From Caldicellulosiruptor danielii (GTDB taxonomy: Bacteria; Bacillota; Thermoanaerobacteria; Caldicellulosiruptorales; Caldicellulosiruptoraceae), in the NCBI RefSeq assembly GCF_034343125.1, contig NZ_CP139957.1:1573001-1637000 (forward strand): a stretch of 64,000 nt of DNA. Reading direction: 5' to 3'. The first letter of the stretch is position 1, and each line of letters opens with the position of its first letter. Position numbers and translations under genes: made by a program. Positions 38,469-47,002 of the stretch are shown here, in pieces. A model generated the notes under the pieces. That model was not told where the DNA came from, did not search any database, and saw nothing but the letters and a program-made list of their open reading frames with translations.

Positions 38469-38512
38469 GGCAGTGGCAGATTTGCACTTAGCCCTTTTGA
38501 GTTTTTTAATAT
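38458..38512. terminator. Terminator after the DUF815 gene
   Basis: AAAAGGGCTAAG pairs with CTTAGCCCTTTT; the stop codon lies inside the stem, and T-rich sequence follows on the plus strand. It may also serve the convergent nuclease gene. Confidence 0.75.
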
Positions 38513-38522
38513 CTCTCTACTT

Positions 38523-38948
38523 TTACAGCAATTTTAAATTTGCTCTTTTGACAAAATCTTCAAAAGACAATATCTCCACTAAGTCTCCCTCTTTTATGTA
38601 GTCAACGTGCTTTTGATTTAGATAAAAATCTTTTGCTTTTTTAGTATACCCTGTTCCGCTGATTATAATATAAGCTTTTTTATATTTTGGATTTTCTTTC
38701 AAAATTTTCACTAAAGTGATTATCTCATAAACTATTTTTTGCTCTGCGGTCCCGCGTGTTTGCTGCCATTTAGCACTTATAATTATCTCATCATTTAAAA
38801 CAAAATCAGCTCTATACTTATTCTCAAAGAGATCATTGCCAACTACAACTTGTTCCTTAAAAGCGTCAGCGTAATTTTCTAATAACGCTTGTTTGATAAG
38901 CTTTTCATGAACTTTTCCCGTTCGAGTACCTCTTCCACCGGGTGACAC
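38523..38948 (-). CDS. PD-(D/E)XK nuclease, probable restriction endonuclease
   Basis: A 141-residue small nuclease of the PD-(D/E)XK fold: a helix with E15 (HEKL), then D48 (YRADFVLND) and the x-K site SAK at 58-60, followed by WQQTRGTAEQK. The usual Glu of (D/E)XK is Ser here. It starts 15 bases after the Dam-like methylase gene at a GTG with an AAGAAGGTG ribosome-binding site, so the two form a type II restriction-modification pair; the cut site is unknown. It could also be a repair nuclease, but the company favours restriction. Confidence 0.75.
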   Translation of the reverse strand: MSPGGRGTRTGKVHEKLIKQALLENYADAFKEQVVVGNDLFENKYRADFVLNDEIIISAKWQQTRGTAEQKIVYEIITLVKILKENPKYKKAYIIISGTGYTKKAKDFYLNQKHVDYIKEGDLVEILSFEDFVKRANLKLL

Positions 38949-38963
38949 AATAACACCTTCTTT

Positions 38964-39836
38964 TCAATAATTAGTTATAATAACTTCTTTATGACCAGTC
39001 CTTTTTTCTGCACTTGAATTAATAAGCCTTTTTGCTTCTATTACCTCAATGTTGTAACTTCTATAAAGATCTCTTATAAATTCTGAATCTGAGTTGCTTA
39101 TCATAACAAAACAACCCTTTTTGCTTAGGCTATCACAAACATTTTTCAGCCTTACCTGTTCCTCTTTTGTAAAACCTGCAACTGTGTAGTCAGTAAAATT
39201 AGCTGTTTTCGACACAGGCATGTATGGAGGGTCAAAATATACAAAATCAAACTCAGAAGCTTTCTTCCCCGCTTCTTCAAAGTCTGCATGTAAAATTTCA
39301 ACAGACTGTAGCATTTCTGAAAAGGCAAATATTTCTTCACTGGTCGGCATTTTAGGATTTTTATATCTTCCAAAAGGAACATTGAATTCGCCTTTGGAAT
39401 TCACCCTATAAAGCCCGTTGTAACAGTGTCTGTTCAAATAAAGCAATAATACTGCTTTGAGTAAATTTTCATTTTCAATTGTATTCAGATTTTTTATCTT
39501 AATAGAATTGTAAAGTTCTCTTGCCTTATAGTAATCGTCTTCAGCATTTTTAAAATCTAAATTTTTGATATAGTAAACTACCTCATCTGGACAATTTTTA
39601 ATTGCAGTGTAAAGGTTTATGAGTTCAAGATTAATATCTGAAACAACAGCATTCTTTAAAATTCCTCTATTATAAAGCTCTATCAAAAGTGCTCCGCCAC
39701 CTAAGAAAGGTTCAAAATATGTGGAAAAATGGCTTGGCAGCTTTTCAAGTAAACTCTTTATTATCTGCCTTTTACCACCCGCCCATTTCACTATGGGCAC
39801 AACTTTTTGGCGAAAAAAAGTAATTTGAGTCCTCAT
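38964..39836 (-). CDS. Dam-like DNA adenine-N6 methyltransferase
   Basis: A 290-residue alpha-class N6-adenine methylase: SAM motif near the N terminus (VKWAGGKRQI, FEPFLGGGALLIELY) and catalytic DPPY in FVYFDPPYMP, with the target-recognition region between. Related to Dam/DpnM, whose target is GATC, but specificity cannot be read from the sequence alone. It is followed at once by the nuclease gene, so it should protect host DNA. Its own promoter is seen about 50 bases upstream. Confidence 0.9.
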   Translation of the reverse strand: MRTQITFFRQKVVPIVKWAGGKRQIIKSLLEKLPSHFSTYFEPFLGGGALLIELYNRGILKNAVVSDINLELINLYTAIKNCPDEVVYYIKNLDFKNAEDDYYKARELYNSIKIKNLNTIENENLLKAVLLLYLNRHCYNGLYRVNSKGEFNVPFGRYKNPKMPTSEEIFAFSEMLQSVEILHADFEEAGKKASEFDFVYFDPPYMPVSKTANFTDYTVAGFTKEEQVRLKNVCDSLSKKGCFVMISNSDSEFIRDLYRSYNIEVIEAKRLINSSAEKRTGHKEVIITNY

Positions 39837-39877
39837 TGCAAAACCATACTCCAGATTTAAAATTAACTTTTGATTTG

Positions 39878-39906
39878 ATTATACCATACATTTGTTTGGT
39901 GTGCAA
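39878..39906 (-). promoter_or_regulatory. Promoter of the Dam-like restriction-modification pair
   Basis: On the minus strand -35 TTGCAC (39901-39906), a 17-base spacer and -10 TATAAT (39878-39883), 42 bases before the methylase ATG. In the rest of the gap to 40054 no gene is seen. Confidence 0.6.
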
Positions 39907-40054
39907 GGAGAAGTTAAACTTTCTTCATACCAATACATACAATCTCTCAATATATCTTTGATTTTCTCAAAAGATATTTAATAGGCTTTATAAAGATCTT
40001 TAAGATTTTCAAAAAAGTCTTTTTATTTCAACTTTTTACTATGTAGTAAACATG

Positions 40055-41845
40055 TCAATTTCCTATCAGCCTTTTTATTTCATTCAAAATTAACTTTTCT
40101 CGTTTATTTATAAATCTTTCAAAGTTCTCTTTAATCTCCGAAGGTGTCAGATTATCAGTAGTGTTTTTTAACAATAAATACATTTCTTCATCAATGAAAT
40201 GACCCTTTAATATCTCTTTCACCTTTTGCTCTGCTTCTTGATCCGATAGGCCTTTTGATTTTTGAATTTCAATCATCTTTCTTATGTAATCACCTGGACT
40301 GCGACGAGATATGCTTCTGTTAGTATTTTCAAAAATCAATGTTCTGTTCATAATTGAATCAAAATCAACTTCCACACCCCTGCTTTTTAAGAAGCTCACT
40401 GGAAAGATATGATGGTCATCAAGCTGGTTAAAAGCAATGTTCTCAGGATAATAAAAATCCTTTGCTCCGTTTTTAAATAAAAGATTGAAAATCCCGATAT
40501 ATTTTGAACTTCCCTTTCTCCTAACTTCTTTTAAAGTATATACATTACTCTCTAATTGACTTCTTAACTTTTCTACAACCTCAGGTATTAAGTTATTATT
40601 GTTAAACCATGCACATACTTCTTTGAAGTCTTTTGCCATAGCAGTTTCGGTAGAACCTGAATATCGTTCTGAAAAGACTGCACTCCAGTACCATTTTTCA
40701 ATTTTATCTGTGTCAGGATGATCAAATCTCAAGAAGAATGCAATCATCATCGTGACAATGGGATAGTAAGGCAGCCACTTTTCAAAATCTACTATTCCAA
40801 AATTATTTACCTGCAGCAAATACGGCAATACCTTGTTTTCTGCAATATCAACCACTTTAGCCCAGCTCTGGTCTGAAAGAATTTTATTATCAATCCTAAG
40901 CATCTCTCGTGAACTGATATTTTTGTCTGCTGCTAAAGCAAGAGCTTGAATAAACGAATAGGGAACTGTAGTGTTATCTATTCTTCCTGCAAGTTTCTTA
41001 ATATTAACACTGTTTTCAAATACGTCTTCCCACTTTTCACGAAGTCTTATGAACTTATAAAATCTTGCTACAAGAAGATCATAAATGGAAAGTTTTACAC
41101 CACTTCTGTTGATTTTTTCAAATAGAGCAGCAATTTCATCGGGTTTGTCATTATATGAAAGACCAAGCGATAGAGTAAAAATGTTATATTTTATCATGTT
41201 ATCGATATAAGTAAATATTTTATTTGCTTCTTTGTCTTCGAATAACAATTTATATTCGCTGAACCATAACTTGTAGAACTCAGGGATATCTTTAAACACT
41301 GTCAATGGCAATATTTTCTTTGCCTTTAAAACCTCAAAATTATAATCTCCGTTTTCATCAATAATCTCCTTGAACTCTCTCCATTTTTTTGACCAGCTAA
41401 ATACTGCTTCATCAATATTATCAACGGCAAGTTTTTCTAAATCAATAAAAAATGCATAGGGATTTTCAGAATTGCGTAGAGGAATATCAGGACTATATAT
41501 AGCGTAAAATAAGGATGTAAGTCTTTGTTGTCCATCTAAAATTAATATCTTGGGTTGCTCACATATTTGGGGATTTACTTTCTCTGCCCCTTCTACAAAA
41601 ATCACCTTAAAAGGAACACTTTGTGGATTTGTTTCTAAAATCAAAAAAGTTCCTATAAACATACCTTGAAGAAGTGATTTTATAAGCTCTTCAATGTCAT
41701 ATCTTGTCCAAACAAAATTTCTTTGAAAATCGGGTAGCATACATTCACCATTATAAGCCTTTCTAACTAAGTCCAATAAGTTCATCTGTCCTTGCTGGAG
41801 ATTCACCGCAAATTCCCCCTCAAAATAAGACGAATTAAATTCCAT
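40055..41845 (-). CDS. DUF262/DUF1524 protein, GmrSD-type endonuclease
   Basis: A 596-residue single-chain protein of the GmrSD/BrxU group. The N-terminal DUF262 ParB-like NTPase domain has LPDFQRNFVW (about 37-46), the DGQQR motif in ILDGQQRLTSL (near residue 105) and ALFEKINRSG. The C-terminal HNH-type DUF1524 domain has DHHIFPVSFL and FENTNRSISRR. Such enzymes cut modified phage DNA (type IV restriction). It stands between the Dam-like pair and the type I remnant in the defence island. Length is normal for the fused form. Confidence 0.88.
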   Translation of the reverse strand: MEFNSSYFEGEFAVNLQQGQMNLLDLVRKAYNGECMLPDFQRNFVWTRYDIEELIKSLLQGMFIGTFLILETNPQSVPFKVIFVEGAEKVNPQICEQPKILILDGQQRLTSLFYAIYSPDIPLRNSENPYAFFIDLEKLAVDNIDEAVFSWSKKWREFKEIIDENGDYNFEVLKAKKILPLTVFKDIPEFYKLWFSEYKLLFEDKEANKIFTYIDNMIKYNIFTLSLGLSYNDKPDEIAALFEKINRSGVKLSIYDLLVARFYKFIRLREKWEDVFENSVNIKKLAGRIDNTTVPYSFIQALALAADKNISSREMLRIDNKILSDQSWAKVVDIAENKVLPYLLQVNNFGIVDFEKWLPYYPIVTMMIAFFLRFDHPDTDKIEKWYWSAVFSERYSGSTETAMAKDFKEVCAWFNNNNLIPEVVEKLRSQLESNVYTLKEVRRKGSSKYIGIFNLLFKNGAKDFYYPENIAFNQLDDHHIFPVSFLKSRGVEVDFDSIMNRTLIFENTNRSISRRSPGDYIRKMIEIQKSKGLSDQEAEQKVKEILKGHFIDEEMYLLLKNTTDNLTPSEIKENFERFINKREKLILNEIKRLIGN

Positions 41846-42027
41846 CTAACTATGTGAACTTGAAAGCATAAAATATCAAATTAGAGAGTTGCATTTAGCT
41901 ATCCAAATTTTAGCAATTCCTATGTTTGTCACAAACAGTTTATATTAAGCTGCAATGCCATAAATCTTTTCTGCATGTTCTACAACTTCCTCAACAATAC
42001 TTTCTATCTTTTTATAGGAGACATTGT

Positions 42028-42582
42028 TTAGATTAAGTTTAGATTGGATACTAAGATGTCAATTATTTCGGCTGCAGTTATTAGTTTTTTATTGTACTTC
42101 TCAATTACTCTATTTAGCATTTCATAAAATGTACGATATCTAAAAGGATTTTTCTTATACTTATTAAGTGATCTTATCTTTCAGTAATTTAGCAAGTAAC
42201 TGGGCGGCATAATTTTTATATTGCATATTTTTAAATTGTAGCAGAAAGTCCTCATCTAATATAGAAATTTCAGGCTTTTCTTTTTCCATCAGAGTAAATA
42301 TATCTACTGGTTCCTCTGCTGAAATGCTTTTTGAAATTAACTGACTCATTTCATATTCAAGATCCCTATAGACTTCTTTACTGTAAGTTTTGAAAGTTCT
42401 TTTGATGAGAGTTTACTCCAATTTTTATAATCTATACCATGAAACATAGAACACACAATGTTATGTCTTTCCTTGAGCTCATTAATAACCTTTGTTATAT
42501 CAGAAAGTATTTTAAACTTCATTGTACAACTTTACGGCAACTTTTCTTGAAATTGCCACAACAAGTCCTTTACCTTCAATTT
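42028..42582 (-). pseudogene. Type I restriction subunit HsdR, decayed C-terminal remnant
   Basis: Scattered pieces of an EcoKI/EcoEI-type HsdR C-terminal region in several frames. From upstream to downstream on the minus strand: EGKGLVVAISRKVAVKLYNE (near 42519-42580), a piece with MFHGIDYKNW, then VDIFTLMEKEKPEISILDED and KNYAAQLLAKLLKD (42164-42349), and after a frame shift NKYKKNPFRYRTFYEMLNRV and KLITAAEIIDILV. The order matches HsdR exactly. The helicase core and the HsdM and HsdS genes are absent. A short frame at 41945-42024 (VEEVVEHAEKIYGIAA) is unassigned. The stretch 41846-42612 has no intact gene. Confidence 0.82.
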
Positions 42583-42612
42583 CACTTCTTCTTTAATTAA
42601 AATGCTCCACTC

Positions 42613-43100
42613 TCAATTATAACTCTTTAAAACTCTTGTTTTTTTCTTCCAACAGTACATTATACCCGAAATTGTACTTAGTACCAAAGGATAATATGAA
42701 CCTGTCCAAGCAAACAATTTGTAGGTAAAGAAAATTATTATCGACCAAAAACTGAGGTATTGTCCATAGGCGCTACATGAACGTAGAAATAAGTAATTTT
42801 CAAATAATGCTTCAGTGAAAATCATAACAAATATAGAAGAGAACAATAGTAGTATTGTTAAAACAAACCAGGTATTTTCGTACTTGTCCAAAAAGGTTAA
42901 AATAATGTTATTAATTTCCAAAATTTTGTTACGTTGGATAAATTTATTTTTACTCCAACTGCTTCCCTTAACAACTGAAATAATGAATTGAGAACAAAAT
43001 AATAAACAGCAATTACCCAAGTTAATTGTAGAATCAAATATCTATTTAAACCAGCAATAATATTTTTGATAATACTTCCACTAATATACTCAACACTCAT
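42613..43100 (-). pseudogene. Integral membrane protein of unknown function, frame broken
   Basis: Two overlapping minus-strand frames fit one gene of about 162 residues. The first starts at ATG 43100 after GGAGGTGAG (MSVEYISGS) and covers two membrane segments. The second continues with NKFIQRNKILEINNIILTFL and three more membrane segments (ILLLFSSIFVMIF, SFWSIIIFFTYKLF, LVLSTISGIMY). Adding one A to the AAAAA run near 42948 joins them in frame. No family is recognised. It lies between the hsdR remnant and the DUF4411 gene and could be a membrane effector; a homopolymer sequencing error is possible. Confidence 0.55.
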
Positions 43101-43158
43101 TTTACTCACCTCCATCAAAAATTTATGTAGACTTTTTGATTTCCAAATTGATTTATTA

Positions 43159-43662
43159 CTAACAAATTTTCATTTCCAACTTTCTCATCATATCAAATGT
43201 ATCAATGTACGAAACATCAAATTCTCTACAGACATTAGGAATGGGTACCTTTCTTTTGATATTGGGATCATATCGTTCATGTGTTACAACAACACAATTA
43301 TGAACCATTGCATAAGCAATTACCCAGCCGTCAGCTCCTGACGCAAAATCTCTTTTGGCTTCATCTTTAAATTGAGGATTTTTACTAACCCACTTAATTA
43401 TTTCCCTATATGCTTTTACAACCTCCCCATCGCGCATAGCATCAAAACAATAATTGGAAAATTCATTCTGAAACCAATTTGCCAATTGATCTTTGTTCGT
43501 TACTATTTCTCTTTTCACAAAGTCAATTGTACAAATGTACCCTTTTTGAGCATATCTCTTTAAAATGTCCCAAAAACACGGAACTAAATCAAAAGCGTAA
43601 TACTGACGAGCTGCTTGTATAAATACATTTGCATCAAGAACAAAGATTGGATTGTTGCTCAT
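43159..43662 (-). CDS. DUF4411 PIN-domain-like protein
   Basis: A 167-residue PIN-like protein. The N-terminal FVLDANVFIQAAR (first acidic residue), the internal IDFVKREIVTNKDQL and the C-terminal ASGADGWVIAYAMVHNCVVVTHE (DxW and acids) fit the DUF4411 group. PIN proteins are Mg2+ RNases that act as toxins. Its ATG overlaps the stop of the ImmA/IrrE gene (ATGA), which is the usual partner of DUF4411, so the two are likely a toxin-antitoxin unit. Which is the antitoxin is inferred, not shown. Confidence 0.8.
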   Translation of the reverse strand: MSNNPIFVLDANVFIQAARQYYAFDLVPCFWDILKRYAQKGYICTIDFVKREIVTNKDQLANWFQNEFSNYCFDAMRDGEVVKAYREIIKWVSKNPQFKDEAKRDFASGADGWVIAYAMVHNCVVVTHERYDPNIKRKVPIPNVCREFDVSYIDTFDMMRKLEMKIC

Positions 43663-44834
43663 GTTCTCTCACCTGTTTCAATAAATCTTGCAAACTTTTC
43701 AAATGTCTCACCATACAAACCTGTTAGCCTATAAGCATCGCGATAAAGGAGTTTTCCTTCTTTAACAGCACGCACAACAGCTTCACTAAAAACACGTCCC
43801 AGTCGTAGCTGTTGGATTAAATAAAAGTCTCCACCTGCAGGTTGTTTTGAATTTTTTTCTTTTTTAAGATAGTTTTCATAAAATTCTTTATATTCCTTTT
43901 TTGTGATATATCCCAAATCCAATGCACGCCTTGCAATTACAAGCTCACTAACTTTAAAAGTTCGTGCAAGTTTTGGTATTGTTTCATCAATATTATTATC
44001 AACAGCAAATACTTGCCTAAATTCTTCTTCCGGTACTAAAAATTCTGCCGCAACTCTATTACAAAATTGTTCTACTTCATCATCAGCAGGCTGTAAATCT
44101 TTTAAATCAAACACTGCACTATTCCCCACCCAGATGTGCACAAGTTCATGAGCAATTGTAAACATCTGAGCAGATTTGCTATCAGCACCGTTTACAAATA
44201 TTAACGGAGCATATTCATCAACAAGAACAAAACCACGAAACTCATTTGGGTCAAGTTTTCGATGAGTGTTATTTCCAACAACACTGTTAATAACTACCAC
44301 TATTCTTGCTTCTTCAATTCTTCTTTGTAAATAAGATAATGCTTCAACCCACGTAGAAAATTTAGAAGCCCAAAAATTTTCAAGCTCTAATACTTTTCTG
44401 ATGTTTTCTGCAATAATCTTAATATCATCAGTTATTGTGAAAGATTTAACAAATGGCAATCTTTCATATTCCTTTTCTTTAAAATAATCACTCAACCAAT
44501 TTTGACGTCTTTTCATAAGTTGAATGGTATCCACAAGCTCAGGACTTAGCTTTTTTACAGTTTGGTCTCCTTGGGTTCGAAAGTATGGAATATCTATTTC
44601 TTCCTTTGGTGGTTCATCTAGAAAAAAATATCCTAATGGCACAAAAGTCATTTTAGCCAGTTCTTCTAATTGATGTATTGTAGGCATTTCCTTTGCTTCT
44701 AACCAGCTATTAAGCTTAGGAAACTTCTTTAAAAGAATATTTCTTCTACCACAATATTCAATTGCCCATTCTAATACTTTAGGATTGATCTCAACCCTGC
44801 AAAATCTGGGATTATTTGCACTTTTAACACTCAT
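43659..44834 (-). CDS. XRE/ImmA/IrrE-type regulator-metallopeptidase
   Basis: A 391-residue protein. The N-terminal segment (about 12-70, EINPKVLEWAIEYCGR to PTIHQLEELAKMTFVPLGYFFLDEPP) is the degenerate XRE-like DNA-binding region of this family; the C-terminal ImmA/IrrE domain has the zinc site AHELVHIWVG and a downstream Glu in CNRVAAEFLVPEEEF. It overlaps DUF4411 by four bases. A 16-base palindrome lies 28 bases upstream of its start and may be its operator. By analogy with ImmA, it could remove a repressor by cleavage; inference. Confidence 0.85.
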   Translation of the reverse strand: MSVKSANNPRFCRVEINPKVLEWAIEYCGRRNILLKKFPKLNSWLEAKEMPTIHQLEELAKMTFVPLGYFFLDEPPKEEIDIPYFRTQGDQTVKKLSPELVDTIQLMKRRQNWLSDYFKEKEYERLPFVKSFTITDDIKIIAENIRKVLELENFWASKFSTWVEALSYLQRRIEEARIVVVINSVVGNNTHRKLDPNEFRGFVLVDEYAPLIFVNGADSKSAQMFTIAHELVHIWVGNSAVFDLKDLQPADDEVEQFCNRVAAEFLVPEEEFRQVFAVDNNIDETIPKLARTFKVSELVIARRALDLGYITKKEYKEFYENYLKKEKNSKQPAGGDFYLIQQLRLGRVFSEAVVRAVKEGKLLYRDAYRLTGLYGETFEKFARFIETGERT

Positions 44835-44861
44835 TTTGATTCACCACAACTGTTAAGTTGT

Positions 44862-44877
44862 TCAAACAAATGTTTGA
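44862..44877. promoter_or_regulatory. Palindrome upstream of the ImmA/IrrE-DUF4411 operon
   Basis: TCAAAC, AAAT, GTTTGA: a perfect 6-bp inverted repeat. It lies just downstream of a TATAAT-like -10 sequence on the minus strand, as expected of an autoregulator site. Confidence 0.5.
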
Positions 44878-45001
44878 TTTTATTATATCAAAGAGAAAGA
44901 AAATTTAATAGGATTAAATTTTAGACTTTACAAAAAATTAGCACTTAAATAATAACCTCTTGATATTGACGCTGTGCTTCATTTTAACAGTTGCAACTCA
45001 C

Positions 45002-46897
45002 TTAATCTTTAATAATAAAATCTATGACTTCTTTTAAAGGATTAACATCAATAATCTCACTTATCTTCTTCTTTCCTGCAAGAATATCCTGATTAATTGT
45101 TAAAATTGACGATAAAGATAGTTTTTCTTTCCCTAAATAATGCTCTTTTATCTCTTCGTTCAAAAATAAATCTTCAATTTCTCCACCTAAAATAAAAATT
45201 CCTAATTGTTTAAGCTCATTTATAAGCAATAGAAGATTTAAAATAATCTCATCATAATTTTCGAATAACGTAATGCTTTTTGCTTCTTCAAATTCCTTTG
45301 GATATTTTTGCCTAATTTCCTTTCTTAAATCTTTTATCATCTCGAATAAGACTCTATTTTCCGGAAAGAATCTGGAAATATTTTCAATATTCGCTTTCTT
45401 TACAATATTTCCCTTCTCATCGCGTCTTACATCACGCAAAAAGAAATCAAAATCAGCTAAAATTGCACATTTGAACTTTAACTTTTCTTTCACTAAATCT
45501 AAGTATTTTTCAAAATTATTTTTTCCACCTACATTTACAACAGAAACATTATACATATCTAGTTGGTAAGGCATGTGTTCCTCAGCAACAAACTTGAGTA
45601 AATACATATCATACCCTTCACACAAAATAACTTTTTCTGCAAAAAATAATTCATTTTGATTGTTATCTAAAAGTAAATGCTTATATGACTCTAACTCAAT
45701 CTTTTTAAATTTTGTCATATTTCCATCCTTGCTAATTATATATATATTTGTTCTTTTATCAGAACCTTTTAAAATTTCTACATTATGTGTTGTAACTATC
45801 ACTTGATTAAATAGTTGTTCATTGTTATGTTGATTATTATACAAAAAACTGTCTAGTTTTTTGCTAATAATTCTACAACCATGTGGATGCATAAAGAGTT
45901 CAGGTTCCTCTACACAAAGTATAGAAGAAGTCTTGTTGCTAGTATAAATTGTATAAAATGTAAACAAATCGATTATAATAGCACTTTGAATACCCGTGCC
46001 TTTCTGACTCAATTCACTCTTAAAGCCATCATCTACAAAAATCTCTATATTCTTATACAAGTCGTCAATGGTATCATTACACATCTGAAAATAAATATCT
46101 GTTCCGGGAAAACCAACTATAAATATTTGGTCTTTTATTTTATCTTTTATATTCCCGAATAAAATATCACTTTCTTGATTTAAGTTCTTTATTATCTTCT
46201 TCATTTCCTCGCCTATGTTTTCATTTATCAAACTTTTGAATAGCTTACCAGCCCAACTATAATGATTTAATTTCAATTGTTCATTTGGACTTCTGAAAGA
46301 AGGCATTACAAAACTTTTTATTAATAAATTTTTGACAGAAGGATAATAAGGATAAATGTATAATTTCTTTGACTCAGGTATTTCATCGAATACGCAAAAT
46401 AAAAATTTTCTATCTATATTTTCATGGTCTCTCTTTGCAAAAAACAACATACCAAAATGCTGATAACTTTCTACTACTTGTTTCCAAGAAAACTTTCTTT
46501 TTGGGAGTCCATTAGAATTTTCTTCGCCATTAAAAATTCTCATAACACTCTCTAAATAATTAAATGTAGGTTTATATCCAGAAAAATTAAACTCAAAAAA
46601 ATTTCTTTCCTCATTTAATTCTTCTCCCTCGAAAATCTCATCATCATTTTTCCTTAAATCACAATAAATCAAAAAATAATTTTCGTGTTCATTTTTTTCT
46701 TTGTCAAAGTAGAAATCATCTAATCTTATATTTTTATAAATAGGATTAGACTCTCCTAATACCAAATCAATTGCCTTAATTATGTTACTCTTCCCTGCAT
46801 TGTTACGACCTATTATTATATTTTTACCTTTCGTAAATTTTATATCTAACTCCTTTAGACTTTTAAAATTTTTCACCATTAAATAATTTAAATACAT
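45002..46897 (-). CDS. OLD-family ATPase/TOPRIM nuclease
   Basis: A 631-residue protein with an ABC-type ATPase N-terminal half (Walker A GRNNAGKS; Walker B ILCVEEPELFMHP; THN H-loop in VIVTTHNVEILKG) and a TOPRIM C-terminal part (VILCEGYDMYLLKFV, then ILADFDFFLRD). This is the OLD nuclease architecture also found in GajA of Gabija, but there is no UvrD-like GajB here. I chose ATG 46897, preceded by GAGGAG; the frame extends further upstream without support. It starts 106 bases after the PLD-SNF2 helicase stop and may belong to the same operon. Confidence 0.88.
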   Translation of the reverse strand: MYLNYLMVKNFKSLKELDIKFTKGKNIIIGRNNAGKSNIIKAIDLVLGESNPIYKNIRLDDFYFDKEKNEHENYFLIYCDLRKNDDEIFEGEELNEERNFFEFNFSGYKPTFNYLESVMRIFNGEENSNGLPKRKFSWKQVVESYQHFGMLFFAKRDHENIDRKFLFCVFDEIPESKKLYIYPYYPSVKNLLIKSFVMPSFRSPNEQLKLNHYSWAGKLFKSLINENIGEEMKKIIKNLNQESDILFGNIKDKIKDQIFIVGFPGTDIYFQMCNDTIDDLYKNIEIFVDDGFKSELSQKGTGIQSAIIIDLFTFYTIYTSNKTSSILCVEEPELFMHPHGCRIISKKLDSFLYNNQHNNEQLFNQVIVTTHNVEILKGSDKRTNIYIISKDGNMTKFKKIELESYKHLLLDNNQNELFFAEKVILCEGYDMYLLKFVAEEHMPYQLDMYNVSVVNVGGKNNFEKYLDLVKEKLKFKCAILADFDFFLRDVRRDEKGNIVKKANIENISRFFPENRVLFEMIKDLRKEIRQKYPKEFEEAKSITLFENYDEIILNLLLLINELKQLGIFILGGEIEDLFLNEEIKEHYLGKEKLSLSSILTINQDILAGKKKISEIIDVNPLKEVIDFIIKD

Positions 46898-47002
46898 ACC
46901 CATCATCTCCTCATCTTTGAGCTTGTATGTGCTAACCACTATCGAATAAAAACACTTAATTTTCACCGATTTATCGTAAAGAATCAGAGTTTTAGATTTT
47001 TT

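Noticed and set aside
45002..46897. Gabija system
   Set aside because: The OLD protein resembles GajA, but no UvrD-like GajB gene follows or precedes it.
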